NCBI GenBank assembly: GCA_024138025.1
Contig: JAMXBD010000361.1
Location: 868,001 to 932,000 of the forward strand
Direction of reading: 5' to 3'
DNA: 64,000 bases
DNA from: Combretum micranthum
Lineage: Eukaryota > Streptophyta > Magnoliopsida > Myrtales > Combretaceae
This document shows, piece by piece, positions 48,111 through 60,719 of this stretch (positions within the stretch are counted from its first letter, which is position 1; each line of letters starts with the position of its first letter). The notes below the pieces were generated by a model that did no database searches, was not told where the DNA came from, and saw only the letters and a program-made list of their open reading frames with translations. The position numbers were made by a program, and so were the translations under genes.

Positions 48111-48988
48111 TCTAAAAATTGTATGATCACCCTTAAAATAATATAACTAAATGTTAGACTCTTAATAAAAATTGATTCATGCACTTCGTGAATTGAGTCA
48201 TGGTACATTCACTATTGTATATTTGGTGGGCAAGTGTATAATAGTGGTGGTTGGCATAACTGGTAGTATCTGGATATGACAAGTAGTAGTTGGTAAGATC
48301 TACATGTTTTGATGGTAAATAGTAGTTGGTAAGAACTATAAAATTTATTTGTTGTCTATAATTAGCCGGTGTATCCAACTCCAAATGAAGAGCGTAAATT
48401 TATTTAACATATGGTTCTTGGAAAACCATATGTCATGTATGCTCATATGATTGTTGCATTTTACTTGCTTGAATAATTAAACTTATTTGATATCTTTTGT
48501 TTCAAGTATGGTAAACCAGGAATGTTCTCACTAATCTAGTAACGCTTACACCTCTATAGATTTTTGTATACATAGGATCATTTGCCTTTGTACCCATGAT
48601 CTCTATTTATCCACGTAAGTCATATTTTGGGAGCTTTTGTGGGAAAGCCAATCATGGACTTCCTTTAAAATCTTTTGGTTATATTATTTAAGTTTATTAT
48701 AAAGACTTAGATTTTATGATTCTATCCTTGGAGATTTTAGTGGGAGAATTCCCCTAAGGCTTTTGTAATGAATTTATGAATTATAATATATAGGTTAATA
48801 TTTATTTTAGATTCTTGCATGCTTTACGTTACTAGCTCAAACTACACTTCCTATTGATGTTTACTATTACCATGTTGTGTGTCTTACATATGATATCGAG
48901 ACTTTCGTATGACTAAGATAGTCATTCTTAAGTCTCAATATCATATGTGGCGGACTGCCATGTTTAGGGTACCCTTTGGGGCGTGACA
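48111..48988 (+). mobile_element. LTR-1 partial copy H2, 3' end intact
   Basis: It ends CCCTTTGGGGCGTGACA at 48988, the LTR-1 3' terminus, preceded by CTAAGATAGTCATTC and GTGGCGGACTGCC. It covers about the last 870 bp of the LTR, including degenerate TGGTAAGATCTAC and AGTAGTAGTTGG units. It abuts an oppositely oriented LTR-1 piece. Confidence 0.72.
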
Positions 48989-48989
48989 T

Positions 48990-51310
48990 CTACCAAGCGT
49001 ATAGTAATGAATGAAATGTAACTCACTTCGTGTTATGCATGAGTTCATTTAATTAATTACTCATAGCATGATTTTAGGTATATCAGGGGTGATTATAGAA
49101 TGGGTAGACACATCAATACTATACTAAATCAATCATTTGATTATATATAATTCAAGCCTCGATATACTTATTATAAGTTCAACCACTTATAAATAGCACA
49201 TGCACTTTCAATTTTTATCTTTCCCTAATTCTAGTGTCACTACTCTACAAGCAAACACAAAAGACGAAATTAAGAAAATAAACTCACTCGTCCTTAGTGC
49301 AATCCTCAATCGGAGTGGTTATTCAGGAAAAGTATGTCAAATTCCTCATTACATAAACAAAAGAAATATCAAGAATGAGTATTTCATATTGGCTTTACTT
49401 AATTTTATTTCATTATTCTCTTTAAAATTCAAATTATGTGAAATTCCAACTTAAAATGGCTATAACTTTCTTATTTTAACTTGGAATTTCATATATTAGA
49501 TGTCATTTTCTACCTACTCAAAAAAATCTATCTATTTCTAAGGATAGTTTTAACATTTAAAGACATTTGGGTTTTGAAATGGGTCAGCACAAAATTGATC
49601 AGAAAATTCCAGCCCTTAAATTGTAATTTTTCTAAGTTTTACATCATCCAAAAATTCTATTGCAAGCATATAGATCTTTATATAGTTGGAAAATCCTTTA
49701 ATATAGATATATGCTCATATTACTTACATGATTATGTGATGTTGTCCCAACACTGATTTTTCATAAAATAATTTATTTTTGAGGTTTGAAAAGTAAGGTT
49801 TATAAACATCTATTTTTGAGTTATTGGAAGTTAACCAAAATTTTTAGTTTATGACAAGTGAGTGTCTACTTATCATAACTATTATTTCTATATTTTCCTT
49901 AACTCCATAAAGGTGAAATTACTTTTTAAAACTTGATTCCTTATGTTATATACCGATTTTATTCCTAAGTGGATTTTTAACTAATGAGTTTATTTTAAGC
50001 TCGACTTAAAGAAAATTGTTTTGTTATTAGTGTTTATCAAAGTATTAGCATAAGCCATATAAATAATTTTTTAAGAAAAAAATTTATAACAAAGGATTAT
50101 CAACATTATAAATTTTATCATAAATTTATTTTAATATTTCAAAAAGAATATAGTTGAACCATTATCCTAAATCTTTGTGAAAATTCCTCGTAAGTTTTAA
50201 AAATCATTTTTTAGAGAGTTCAATTCTATTTTTTATAAAAGAAAACAAATCATTTTATTTTCTTAATTTTTTTATTAAAACAACAACATTATGATCATGC
50301 ATAAATATGAAATTATAGTTATATTATGAGATGAAAAATAAATCCATGTAGAAAATAAAAGAGATAGAAAATTAAATGAGCATATAAAAACAAAATATGG
50401 AAGTCTTTGCTTGGTATCAAGACTTTCCAAAACTTAGATTTAGACAAGTTCCATAAAAAGAAAAGAACTGCATAAGAAAGCTTAAAGAAAAGAGAAAGAA
50501 GAAAATTGTGGAAGTCTTAGATTTTGATTCAAGTCTTTCCGGGACTTAGAAATAAACAAGTCCCCTTAGATAGCAAAACAATTAAGAGCAAAACAAATAA
50601 AATGGAAGCCTTAGAATTTTTGAACAAGACATTCTTGAGACTTAGATTAAGGACAAGTTGCTTTTTTGTTATGACATAAATTGGACAAGTCTAAGATTAG
50701 AAATTGACTATTCTTATTTAATGGCATGAAATAAATAAGAGCATGAAATGAAAAGTATGAAATAGAAAGAGTTAGATTAGTGAGCATTTAGGTTCTATAG
50801 ATATGCATATTATATATATTTACTAACACATACAAAGTTAAAATTAGGAACAACATCTCGTCATAATGAAAACATGAATAAAGACATGAATGATATGTTG
50901 TTTCTATATTTCCATTCCTTAGCACATTGCTCATGGGGATTTGACATAAAAACAAAACATAAATAATTTTCATGTTATATTAACATGAACTAAGGAAGAA
51001 GGTTTTAGTGTTTGTCCTAAGATGGAAGATGGGTGAATGAAAAATTTGAGAAGACAAATGGTGTGTGTGTATGATGCACATATGGGTGGCATGAAAAAGA
51101 AAAGAGAAGAGAAGTAGAGAATGTTTTGAGTTTTCAATTTGCAAGAGTTTAGTTATGGTAAAGAAAAAGTGTGAAAATGAGATGGGTATATGGTGGTATT
51201 TATAGAAGAAAAATGGTGAATAAAAAATGTAAAAATAACTAATAAATAAATAATGGGGGTTTTTTTTTTTTTTTTCCTCTGGTTTGGTTTTTTTTTTTTT
51301 TTTCATTTTT
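48990..51310 (-). mobile_element. LTR-1 partial copy I (inverted)
   Basis: The sequence is colinear with the interior of units B and C (for example AAAATGGCTATAACTTTCTT near 49455, and CATTATGATCATGCATAAA near 50287) but lacks the terminal 850 or so bp at its left side and the 5' end at its right side. A minus-strand TATAAATA lies at 51204-51197. T runs near 51258-51302 mark the right edge. Pieces H2 and I together would make nearly one whole LTR if one were flipped. Confidence 0.72.
51197..51204 (-). promoter_or_regulatory. LTR promoter TATA box (LTR-1 I)
   Basis: TATAAATA on the minus strand, at the family-conserved position. The downstream donor-like site of the other copies is mutated here (CTTAG/TTCATG). 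Confidence 0.55.
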
Positions 51311-52475
51311 ACTGCTAGATGAATTATTGTGGCATGAAAAGGATAAAAAAATAAAAATATATGAAAAGGAGAAATTTAGGGACAATCTCATGTATACACC
51401 TCAGCTTTATACCATTTTTGTATACTTACATATGAAATTTTAAATTATAAATTTGTACACCTAATTAATATTTAGTTACTCTCATTTACATCTCGTCACT
51501 TTTTTGTTTTATACTAATAATATAAATTTTTTAGTTTTATGGCAATACAAATAAGATAAAATATAATATTACAGTGATCACATTGTGATTAATTGCTTGC
51601 GTGATAAAGATAATAGCAATTAACAAAAAGAAAAGATATAACTATGGTAATTAAATATCTAATTAGATATTTAAATTAATAATTTAAAACTTTAAGAGTA
51701 TAATTATAAAAAAATTATAAAATTAAGATATAAACTATGATAGGAGAAATTTGTGGTCAGCCCATAAAGTTATTTGGAAGATTTTTTCAGAGAAATATCT
51801 AAAGGTTACGATTAATTGGATATAGAACTAGAGGTTATGATTAATTGGAGATGGAACTAGAACACCGCACCGAAGCAGGGGAACCTCCTCGATTTTCGTC
51901 ACGTGTAATTTCGATTCACTGTACACAAGTCAAGAGGGTAAAACGACCTTGGCCATACACGAGCTTCTGTCGGGGGGATGAGTTTTAATGTATTTGGTCC
52001 CATCCCTAAATAATTCACTTCATGCCTATAGCGATTGGAGCCAAAAATTTCTTAGTATAATCGACATGTGCTATGTTTGTGAATAATTCTTTTCTATTTA
52101 TTTTATGTGTACGTAATTTTTAAGAACAAAAAGATCAAAGCTATATAAACCAAACATTAATGACACGAATGATATTAAATTTTGATAAAATATATAATTA
52201 GATATTTAATTTTGAAATTGATCAAATTAATATATGTAAATAATTTTTGTGTATAAGAATAATATATTCATCAAATTGACTAATACTGTCATCTAATATG
52301 ATTTTTTTTTATTATCAATATGATGGAGATCTTGCTAGTCTATACGGAAAATTTTTTTTAATTACTAAACTGATTAATTTTAAAATTTAAATTTTTAATT
52401 ATATATTTCATCAAAATTCAACTCACATTAGCTCATTTATCCGAAACCAAATATAGAGGATATACTTCCGATTTA
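51311..52475. other. Intergenic DNA with a small tandem duplication and a dispersed repeat
   Basis: No gene was seen. Two adjacent 29-bp units at 51803-51831 and 51832-51860 differ at three positions (each starts AGGTTA and ends GAACTAG). The dispersed repeat also found at 36115 recurs at about 52020-52120. The remainder is AT-rich. Confidence 0.5.
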
Positions 52476-52650
52476 AGAGAGAGTTGGGGATGGTGGAACC
52501 GTAGAGGAGGTGGCCCTTGGACTACGCAAGACTGAAATAAAACACAAGAGCTTCGTCGTCCTGGTGCTACGGAACCTATTCTCCTTGCTTCAGTGATCCC
52601 ACCGACCTCGGCGGTGGAAAAGGAACAGAGGGGAGGATGGGATAATTATT
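52476..52650. other. GC-rich island of unknown identity
   Basis: About 175 bp are clearly more GC-rich than the surroundings (for example GGTGGCCCTTGGACTACGC and CCCACCGACCTCGGCGGTGG). No frame is open across it on either strand with recognisable motifs. It could be a remnant of a gene or a transposon. I do not recognise it. Confidence 0.4.
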
Positions 52651-52654
52651 GTGG

Positions 52655-52915
52655 TGATGGACATGGAGGACCAGAATTGCGCAGAATAAATGCGATTCAG
52701 GTGAAATCGCAATAGAAATTGCGTTTAACTTGTGCTGTGTGGTCGAAAATAGCAATAAGTTCGTGGATTGAATTTGGGATATGATGAAAAAACAATAGAA
52801 GAAGGGGAGTAGTGATATCGTAATATTAATATGTGATATAAATATAATATAAAAATATTAAATTGTAATTTATAGGTATAAAATCATAATTTTAAGCAGT
52901 GATTTTGCAATGAAT
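52655..52915. repeat. Decayed copy of the CGCG palindrome element
   Basis: The right end, read on the minus strand, gives TTGCAAAATCACTGCTTAA and then ATGATTTTATA, resembling the left end of the 12242-12525 element (TTGCAAAATCGCGTTTAAG, then ATGCAATTTTATA). Inside, sites that are CGCG in the other copy appear as CGCA, TGCG, CGTA or TGTG (GAAATCGCAATAG, ATATCGTAATATT). This is the pattern expected from loss of methylated CpG. Limits are approximate. Confidence 0.5.
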
Positions 52916-53839
52916 TGGAGTAATTATTTTTTTGACCTATAGTTTGGTAATTTTTTAGCTATTGCAGGCACGTTGTACACCCAATTATAATTATTAGAAA
53001 GAAAATGTAAATCTTATTAGAAGAAATTGTGTTCAATGGTATAAATGTATCTTGTTTTTCATTTTCTTTTTTTCAAGAATAGATATCCTTTTTGTTTGTT
53101 GACACTACATAGTCCATTGAATATTATCCTATATATTGTCAATTTCACAACAAATGCTAAAAATGATTTTTCATAACCTTTACATATTTATTATTTTTAA
53201 TTTATACATGGCTTTCTACCTTTTATAGGATGTAACCAAGTTGGGTTTCGACAGTTCATATGAATCCGTAATCCATCTTTCCATCATATGTTTACTAAAT
53301 CCAACCTTTTAATCCTATTAAATGGTTTTTGGGTCATTTTAGCACAAACTTTGAAAAAAAATATGAAAATAGATCTATGCCAAAACATATTATGAAAATA
53401 GGCTATCAAAGGCATTGTCACAAATAGCGCCTTCTTTAAAAAATTTATTTCTCTTGAAAGCGATGTTTGTGACAGTGCCTTTAGTACAGAATTAAAAAAA
53501 AAAAATAGACAAACATTGATTGATGAGGGTATATGAGCAGGAGAACTTGAAAAATGAAAGCATAGACACTGGTTTTGACATCCGGAAATGAACTTTAAAG
53601 AGGATAGCATTCAGTTGAATCCAATAATAGGGCTGACCTCATTTTTGAAAACCAAATAACATCATTGTGCATGTCACACCACTAGGGATACCCTAGTTCT
53701 ATTATTACATTGCGTACCAAAATGATGTTTTAAATATATCACTTAAATAAAAAAGTTAGCTTAAGAGAGAAACACTAGTGTATAATTCAACTAAGCCACA
53801 CTGAGAGATGTGATTACGACATCATGATAGGATCTTTTG
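52916..53839. other. AT-rich intergenic DNA, no gene seen
   Basis: Short open frames on the minus strand (for example within 53284-53610) show no recognisable domain. No element ends were found up to the target duplication of the next LTR. Confidence 0.5.
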
Positions 53840-53844
53840 GTTGC

Positions 53845-56800
53845 TATTACACCCAAAGGGTACCCTAAATGTGGTAGTCTGTCACATACAGTATTAAGAC
53901 TTAAGAATGACTACCTTAGTCATGCGAAAGTTTCGATATTATATGTAAGGCGTCTAACACAACAATATGAGACACTAGTGGGATATGTGGTTTAAGCAGT
54001 AATATGAAGCATACAAGAACTAATAAACATATATCCACCAGATTTATCATAATAAGGTCTTTACATAAACTTTGAGGCATTCTCCCGATCAAATCCAAGA
54101 ATCTTTAATACAACTTAAGTCTTACATACAGATTTTAAGGAAACTTCTATCTAAAACCGTTGATCAAATATTCCCAAAAAACTTTCCAAAAGTGTGGTCT
54201 AACCCAGATATAAGGAGATATCAGGTAAATTAAAGGATGTTCCTACGACAACAAAAATTTGTGGGAGTGTAAGCTTAACTAGCTTAGTGAGAATATTCTT
54301 GGGTTACCATACTCAAATCAAGATATCAAACAAGTTATAATTAGACAAGCATATGTGATGCATCAAGCACTTGAGCAAGCAAGACATATGGTTTTCTAGG
54401 AACCTATATTGAATGAATTACATCCTTCATTCGAGGTTAGGTATACCGGCTAATGACAACTAACACTTTTTAAAATAAAAATTTTATAGATCATATTAGC
54501 TACTATTCGCCAACACAAAAATATGTAGATTATACCGGCTACTATTCGCTAACATCAAACATGTAGATTATACTGGCTACTACTCGTCAACATGTAGATA
54601 CTACCGGCTATACCAACCAACACTAATATATCCTTTACTACCAAGTGTATAATAGTGAATGCAATGTGACTCACTACATGATATACATGAATCGATTTAT
54701 TAAATTCTTTCATATAAATAAAATAGCTTAGAGGCGATCATAGAATTTACAAACATATCAACATGGCAATATATAACAAATTTTTAATTAACAACAATTC
54801 ACGCCTCGATATTCTTAACATAATTCCAACTGATGTTATAAGGCACATGCACTTTCGATTTTCAACTTGTCATACTTCTAGTGCTTCTAACACTACAAGT
54901 ATAAGCATGAGTACAAAAACTTAAGGAAGTAAACTCACTCGGCCATAATGCGGAAAAACTCCTAATCGAAGTAATCTTTAGGATATGGAACTTCTCCTTC
55001 CTCGTCACCTAGACAAAAGAAATACCAGGAATGAGTATTTCATGAAAGCTTTACTTAAACTTTCTAGTTTTATTTTGAAAATCGTGGTAAAATTTGGATT
55101 GCGGAAAGTTCAATTTAAAACGGCTATAACTTGCTCATTTTAACTCAGAATTTTCGCATATTATACGTCATTTCCTATCTACTTGAAAAGATATATCTAT
55201 TTCTAAGGTTATTTTTACATAAAAAGTGGTTTGGGTCTCGAAATAGTTCAGTATAGAATCACAACAAATTTCACAGCCCTTAAAAATACAATTTCCAACT
55301 TTTGAACCCTTAAACAAACATATAGATATTTATATAGTTTGAAAACTCTTTTTGATACATAATTGGACTCATATTTTATGCATGATTTTATTGGTGTTGT
55401 CTCAATAATTACTTTTCATAAAACAACTTATCTTAGAAGTTTGAAAAATTAGACTTTGACAAATTTCTTTTGAAGTGGTTGGAAAGAAAGTTATAAATTC
55501 ATGGATTATTATAAATAAGGGTTTTCCTTTTATATTTTTATTTCCTAACTTTTCAAAGATGATTCAATTTCCCAAAATTTTGGTCATTTAGGATATCTAC
55601 CACTTTTATTTTTAGTGATTGAAAATTAAAGTTTTTTAAATTTTTCTTAAGTTGTTGATAGTACATGATATTTGGAATTGTGTTAAATGTACATCCTCTC
55701 ATCATATTTTTACTCTTCTACTTCTTTAGAAAATAAGTTTACCAATTTAAAACTTTACTTTCTTAGGTTATTGGCAAATTTTATTTCTCTAAGTTGATTT
55801 CTAAAATAATGAGTTGATTTTACCTTGATTTTGAAAAAGTTATTTTATTCTTAATATTTATCGAGTGGTGGCATAACCCTTTTAAATAAGTTTATAAGAA
55901 AAGCTTTCATAACAAAGAATTATCAACATTATAACTTAGCAAAAATTTATTTTGACTTTGAAAAGAGAATAAAAATATTAAAATTTAAGTCTTGTAGAAG
56001 GTTACCTAATAAGCGATTTTCAAAGTCTATGATGAACCTATTTAAGTTTTATAAAAGATATGGTTGGACTATAATCTTAAGTTTAAATGCGAAAAATTAT
56101 ACTTTTATGGAGTATTTAGTTCCTATTTATAAAAGAAAAGAGTTTCTTTTATCATTTGAAGAAATCTTTATTGTGACAACATCATTATGATCATGCATGA
56201 ATATGATTAAGTAGCTATATGAAGGATGAGAATAATTCATGTAAAGAAAGATAGAGATATAAGAAGCAAATAAACATATATATAAGGTCAAGTATTGGGA
56301 ACTTTAGATTCGTCAAGGTTTCTCGGGATTAAGAATAGACTAGTCCAAAAAAAAAAAGAAGAGAAAAAAAAATCATAATAATAAAAGCAATAATAATAAG
56401 ATCATGTTATTGAGAAGTTAGTAAGCAATTTAGGCTCTAAGAAATATAGATATAGATATACATAATTTATATATATATGGAGTTAGATTAGAACAATAAT
56501 AACAATAATATAACAACATAATAACAATAATATAATGGGAATTTAGGCATAAGCAAGAACAAAGCATGAACATATTATTGCTTCCATAACCTTATTGATT
56601 TAGGAAACACACACTATGGTTATGTTAAGTTGCATGACATGAAGATAAGTATATAAGAACTTTTACTTAAGGTTATATGTGAGTTGGAGAAGAAATGACG
56701 AAAATGTAGTGGTATCTGGAGGTTGGTTTTATGAAGAGAAGAGAAAGCCGGGAAGAGAAATTTGAAGAGAGGATTTAAGGAGAGAATTTGGTAGGAAAAG

Positions 56801-57547
56801 TGAGATGTGTGAAAGAAGTGGAGGGAGATAGGGTATTCATAGATAATTGTGGAGTGAAATTTGGAGTAATTAAATAAATTGAAAATAAAAGAAATTGAGA
56901 GGGAGAGAGAGATGTGACTGGCGTGATTTAAGAGAGAAGGAGGGGAGATTTGATTGAATCTGTATTTTTATAATGAAAAGTAAATAAAGTGTAAGAGAAG
57001 TTATGTAAAAGGTATTATGGGGAAAGTAAATTGTAAGTAATAGATATGTAGGATGTAAGAAGCAAGTAGTAAACAAAAGTAGAAATAGGTGACTAGTAAT
57101 GAATAGTAGAAATTGTACAATAAATAGTAGACTAGATAATTATATTACCGATACTAAAGAAAATATGCGTAAATATGTTATATATGATATTTTTAGTTAC
57201 AAAAAAATTACGAAACTGATATTTTACAAATCCTTGTATAATTATGAGTCTTTTAGTGTTATCGGAATATTTTTACTATTCTAGGTGCGAGGGCACGTTT
57301 TTCGAGAACTAATCTTGTTTGGATTCAAAACAAATCGAATTTTGACAAATATGATTTGTTTAAGCTATCTTATATCATTCCGATCTATAATCTACTATTA
57401 ACTCATTTCTATTATTCTCAGGTTTCGAGCGCGGGATTGTCGGAGTTAAAACTACTTGTATGCTTTGATCCTTATTGACTTTTGAAGTTCCGGTTTGACT
57501 AGAGTTAGGGCTTACTCTAATTTTACCCTAAAATTAAAGGGTTTACA
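53845..57547 (-). mobile_element. LTR-1 solo LTR C, 3703 bp, TSD GTTGC
   Basis: The unit is bounded by GTTGC on both sides (53840-53844 and 57548-57552), a perfect 5-bp duplication. Its left end TATTACACCCAAAGGGTACC is a mutated form of the family's TGTCACGCCCCGAAGGGTACC, and its right end is AAAGGGTTTACA. The interior follows units A and B. Degenerate tandem units with TACCGGCTACTATTCGC occupy about 54470-54625. Minus-strand donor-like CTTAA/GTAAAAG (56666) and acceptor-like TCGTAG/GAACATC (54243) are kept, but the TATA has decayed (TATGAATA near 56830). Confidence 0.88.
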
Positions 57548-57552
57548 GTTGC

Positions 57553-58424
57553 GTTAATAAGAAATGATGCATACATATAAGTTACATTATCATGATACTA
57601 CATATTAAAGATTACAATACCGTAGTATTTAATATTACAGACCAATTTCTCACATAATAAAAGAGCATAAGCTAAGCTATTAATTACTAATATAATTATA
57701 GTATAGCCTTCCATCCCTTTCCTAAATCCTGATAGCTTTAGGATCCACACCGTTGTGCATACTAAAGAACCGAAATATTAATACTTAGGGAGCTACCACA
57801 TCTTAATGCAAAATATGCAGTTTGTGTAATGTATGATATTTTCATTGTAAAGCCATATAGTATTATGTAAATTTTGTATATGACCATACAAATTGCAGAC
57901 AAGCCACAACATGCTTTCAAGTAGTATTCATCACGCAATTGGTTATCATTTTTATTATCATACTTTTGATAGTTTATCATACACTAAACAACACATATAA
58001 TCCTAAACCCAGAGTATGCATCCATTTCTAATATTTATGTAATATTTCAATTGCTACTATACTATAAGCACAATCAGTATGATAGATTATAGTTACTCAT
58101 ATGTCCATTTTTGCTCACTAGTTGTAGGAGTCTTTGGAAAAATCCAACAACTTATCTGTTTCTCTAAAGAAATGAGATAACAAATATTTATTATTATACT
58201 GTTATTCATATAATGATTCTAGTTGTGTTCTTTTGTTTCTTAATTCAAATTTTATTAATCTTGATATGTTTTATGTACTTGATTAGGAGTTTTAAACTCT
58301 ACAAAAGTTGTGTTCCTCCGATAAAGTCATGAAATGTAATAATACATTTTATGTGAGAGAAGTCTTACTATAAATCTCAGATGTCGGTTTTAACCGCATA
58401 AACTTAAAATAGGCCTACTATATT
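57553..58424. other. Intergenic DNA between two LTR insertions
   Basis: This AT-rich stretch of about 870 bp shows no open frame with recognisable domains and no repeat ends. It appears to be the host sequence that received LTR C on one side and LTR D on the other. Confidence 0.5.
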
Positions 58425-58593
58425 TGTAAATCCCTAAATTTTAAGGTAATTTCGAGCTAAAACCCTAAACCGGAAACCTTAAGTCAACTAATTCCTAAGA
58501 AACTCTAGCAGTTTAGATCCGGCAATCCTATGTTCCTAAGTTAAGAAGTCGAATTATGAATGAAGAGTATAGATTGGTTCGTAATAGTATTAG

Positions 58594-60719
58594 TATAATA
58601 TACAAAATAATTATAAGTGATAAGTGTTCACAAGCTACTAGATTTTAAGAGGCCTTTATGTTGATGTTAAAAATAGGTTAAGTTTGATCAATTTCGTGTA
58701 AGACCAGATTGACATCAATTGGACGAAGTTTCGTATTTTCTGTAATTTTTGACAGATTGTACGCCGCCTCCTGGGAAATCTATGCCGCTGGCTTAGAGAT
58801 GGCGTAGGATGGGAACAGTAGCGTTTTTCTTAACGCTGGGAGGAACGTTGCCGGTGTTTACTAGGGTTTCTCTCTACACCGGCATGAACGCCGCCGGCGT
58901 AGGGCATGGATTTGCCGGTGTATGTAGTAAGAATTGAAATTCTGGGATTCAAAGCTCCGATGAACACTGCCGGCGTTCGTGTAAATTTTGCCAGCGTATG
59001 GTGTACGCCGGCAAGATCTACAAGTACGCCGCCAGCGTAGGGCCGGCGTATGACCAAATTTCTATAAATATGAGACACGAAAAACATTTTAGACAGATTT
59101 TCTTTATATCATTTTCTCCTTCGTATAGGAGAGTTTTGGAGTATTCTTAGAGATCCATGCTTGGAGAATCATCTAGAGGGTGTTTTTGATCCAAAGTAAG
59201 TGATCTTAACCTTCTCATTTGGATTATTTATAAATTTATATAGGGTTTGGTTGAATTTTTGAATGAAGGTTTTTGGAGAAAAACCCTTGCACGTGTGAGA
59301 TCTGAGAATTGTGAATGCAAGACGGGTTTTATGATTCAAAATATTAAGTTTATCTCCTCTATGATGGATTTAAACAAAATATGGAATTAAACAATCCTCA
59401 TACATTCTTATTATTATGCATATTAGGGTTTTGGGTGAAATAATTGGTGTTTGTGGAGTTTGATTAGAATAGACGGTACAAATAACAAAGATTTCTTTTC
59501 AGGTTAATGTAGATAGGTTGTTTTGTGTTAAGTTTAATTTATCTATGAATGTTGGTGATTTGATATATGTTGATATGTTACAGGTTGAGATTGGAGTTGT
59601 TGTTTGATATCGGGTTTGGGAGTTTGAGAGTTTGGTGGTAGTGGCTGGTTGTGTTGTGGTTTGGTTTTCTAGTAGTTGTTGACGGTTGTCTTTAAATAGT
59701 TAAGTTATCTCCTGAATATAAAAGGTACGACCGATCCATTGTTTGATGTATGTGCTTGTAGATTAGAATTTTGTGAATGGATGTAGGAACAGAATTGCAT
59801 AATGAACTTAATAAATATTCGGCTTAATAATTGTCTGCTTGGTTGTGGTTGGCTTTGACCAGTAGAGACCTGGCAGACAGTGATACTAGTGAGGCACCCT
59901 GATGATCTTAGTGTGAGGTTGTCCCAAGTGGACTCGTGCTAAGATATGATTCCGGTAAATTTAGGTGTTCAGAATTGGGATGTTTGGGGAATACCCACTC
60001 ATTCATATATGTATATGATTACTTATTTTCAAAATCAGTTGGTTGTTTTTAAAATAGAGTCTGAGATACTCTGAGTTCAGGATTTATATATACTGGATTC
60101 TGAACTGTGTTGTTTTGTTGGAGTAAAATAGATAATAATCTGTTGTATGCATTTAGTTCAGTTGCATTTATTTATACATGCTGTATGTGCATAACCTTGC
60201 TTGAACTGGATTGGATATTATCGTATTGGGCTTCGCCGCTCATTCTGTTATATTTCAGGTGCAGGTGATGATAGTGTGATATATGATATATCAGGTTTTG
60301 ATATGTCTATGAGGAGGGGGATGGCGTTAGCAGTCCTTACTACCTTGCTAATGACTAGTTGTATAGTCATAGATGACATAGGATGGATCAAAGAAGACTT
60401 TTTATGTCTGGATGTTATTCAGTGTTAGATTCATGTTTTGTTCATTGAATTTTTTAGTTGTATTTGGAGTTTTATATGTGGTAATAGTTTTAAGGTATGG
60501 TTCAACTTGTTGACCTGTAGTTATGTCAACAATGTCTAGTTTTTTATTATGGAGATTATATTCTTATCAGATGGTTTTTTATGAGGACCACATGTCTTCT
60601 TTTATACCTTATGAGTTATACATGTGTTATTCATGTTATTTGTGGAAATTAAAGCCCTAGCGTGTCCTATTAAGAGAGGATACGTGGCGGGTTGTAATGC
60701 AACAGGTTAGGGCGTTACA
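58594..60719 (+). mobile_element. LTR-2 family copy 3 (solo LTR E), 2126 bp, TSD ATTAG
   Basis: ATTAG flanks both ends (58589-58593 and 60720-60724). The unit starts TATAATATACAAAATAATT, a mutated form of TGAAATATCCCGAATTTTA, and ends GGGCGTTACA. It splits LTR-1 copy D at the point where D's sequence breaks and resumes. A GC-rich cassette at 58750-59050 repeats GCCGGCGT motifs, directly before TATAAATA (59063-59070). A donor-like CCAAA/GTAAGTG is at 59196 and the acceptor-like TATATTTCAG/GTGCAG at 60258. The short open frame at 60201-60428 uses no recognisable domain and is treated as non-coding. Confidence 0.88.
59063..59070 (+). promoter_or_regulatory. LTR promoter TATA box (LTR-2 copy 3)
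   Basis: TATAAATA in the context TTTCTATAAATATGAGACA, immediately after the GC-rich cassette and about 126 bp before the donor-like site at 59196. It is the best promoter candidate of this unit. Confidence 0.65.

Noticed and set aside
53284..53610. Minus-strand open frame of 108 residues
   Set aside because: Low-complexity composition with phenylalanine runs from A tracts and no domain; treated as chance.
60201..60428. 75-residue open frame in LTR-2 copy 3
   Set aside because: It spans the acceptor-like site, is not kept open in the sister copies and has no recognisable motif.
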